Positions 63,824-64,000 of a DNA stretch of 64,000 nucleotides are shown piece after piece; the stretch's first letter is position 1; each line of letters opens with the position of its first letter. The translations under genes were made by a program, and so were the position numbers. Origin of the DNA: Desulforhabdus sp. TSK. Lineage in GTDB: Bacteria > Desulfobacterota > Syntrophobacteria > Syntrophobacterales > Syntrophobacteraceae. The stretch lies in assembly GCF_022836495.1 (NCBI RefSeq), contig NZ_BQXM01000001.1:186001-250000 (forward strand), read 5' to 3'. The notes beneath the pieces were generated by a model, which saw only the letters and a program-made list of their open reading frames with translations, was not told the DNA's origin and ran no database searches.

Positions 63824-63940
63824 ATGTGCAGTGATCTCCCGGTGCATATCTCCTCATACTGGTTTGCATCCGGTATCATCGGACAGGAAATGCCGCCCTA
63901 TGCGCCGACGCTGAAGGTGCCTCCGCCGCATTACCTCTAA
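63824..63940 (+). CDS. Possible 38-residue small protein after the terminator
   Basis: AAAGGA lies 4 bases before an ATG at 63824, and 39 codons follow to TAA at 63938. The deduced peptide begins MCSDLPVHISSYWF and ends in a Pro/Tyr-rich tail, PPYAPTLKVPPPHYL. No family is recognised. The compositional bias of the tail and the ribosome-binding site are the only support. The remaining 60 bases of the window hold no gene that can be called. Confidence 0.3.
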   Translation: MCSDLPVHISSYWFASGIIGQEMPPYAPTLKVPPPHYL

Positions 63941-64000
63941 GGCTCTGTTCTGGGGCAAAGGGGATGGACCATAAATTCGACAGAGAGAACGATGAGCAAG

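Noticed and set aside
63964-64000. Start of a further gene at the window end
   Set aside because: Two ATGs in different frames (63964 and 63992) are possible, neither has a well-spaced ribosome-binding site, and too little sequence remains.
1-64000. tRNA or rRNA genes, CRISPR arrays, insertion sequences
   Set aside because: I saw no cloverleaf-type tRNA, no rRNA signature, no regularly spaced direct repeats and no transposase-like frames.

Overview
The window (about 58-60% GC by eye, dense genes on both strands) looks like the chromosome of an anaerobic, sulfate-reducing or syntrophic deltaproteobacterium, probably Syntrophobacteraceae. The basis is two heterodisulfide-reductase/flavin-oxidoreductase (Hdr/Flx) clusters, in-frame UGA (selenocysteine) codons in two of their genes, a putative menaquinone-type UbiA/UbiD pair, and Gram-negative envelope genes. 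The genus is inferred from gene content, not from a database match.

Layout. 1-6.8 kb: end of a membrane protein gene, then a chaperone operon dnaK-cbpA-cbpM-clpB closed by a strong bidirectional terminator. 7-9.8 kb (minus): ubiA-ubiD. 10-16 kb: 23S rRNA m5U methyltransferase, PBP1B-type penicillin-binding protein, TPR lipoprotein, AI-2E family permease. 16-18.8 kb (minus): small membrane protein and leuA, preceded by a leucine-rich leader peptide and an attenuator hairpin. 18.9-22.4 kb: tRNA nucleotidyltransferase family enzyme, VWA-OmpA envelope protein, small exported protein. 22.5-30.3 kb (minus): ABC transporter with AttH-type partner and a large hybrid histidine kinase. 30.8-33.1 kb: complete preQ0/preQ1 set queD-queE-queC-queF. 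33.1-36.1 kb: inositol-phosphate synthase and two sister TIM-barrel isomerases. 36.3-45.4 kb: polysaccharide region with GH26, a GH18-deacetylase-GT2 fusion, ExeA/GspB pair and CpsB-like phosphatase.

45.7-63.7 kb is the most notable part: two paralogous electron-transfer modules separated by a double-length phosphofructokinase. Module 1 is hdrA1-mvhD1-flxC1-flxB1 plus a 37-residue membrane peptide. Its HdrA has an in-frame UGA at residue 65 followed by a SECIS-like hairpin, and carries a roughly 470-residue GltD/NfnB-like NAD(P)H module inserted in it. Module 1 has no flxA and no hdrB/C. Module 2 is hdrA2-mvhD2-flxC2-flxB2-flxA2-hdrD. Its HdrA has Cys at the aligned position, and its HdrD-like subunit has a second in-frame UGA, also with a SECIS-like hairpin, exactly where a CCG-domain cysteine is expected. 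Ordinary gene callers would split both selenoprotein genes. My inference is that the two modules couple NAD(P)H, ferredoxin and a thiol/disulfide (or another acceptor) by flavin-based bifurcation, with module 1 bringing its pyridine-nucleotide site inside HdrA and module 2 using a separate FlxA subunit.
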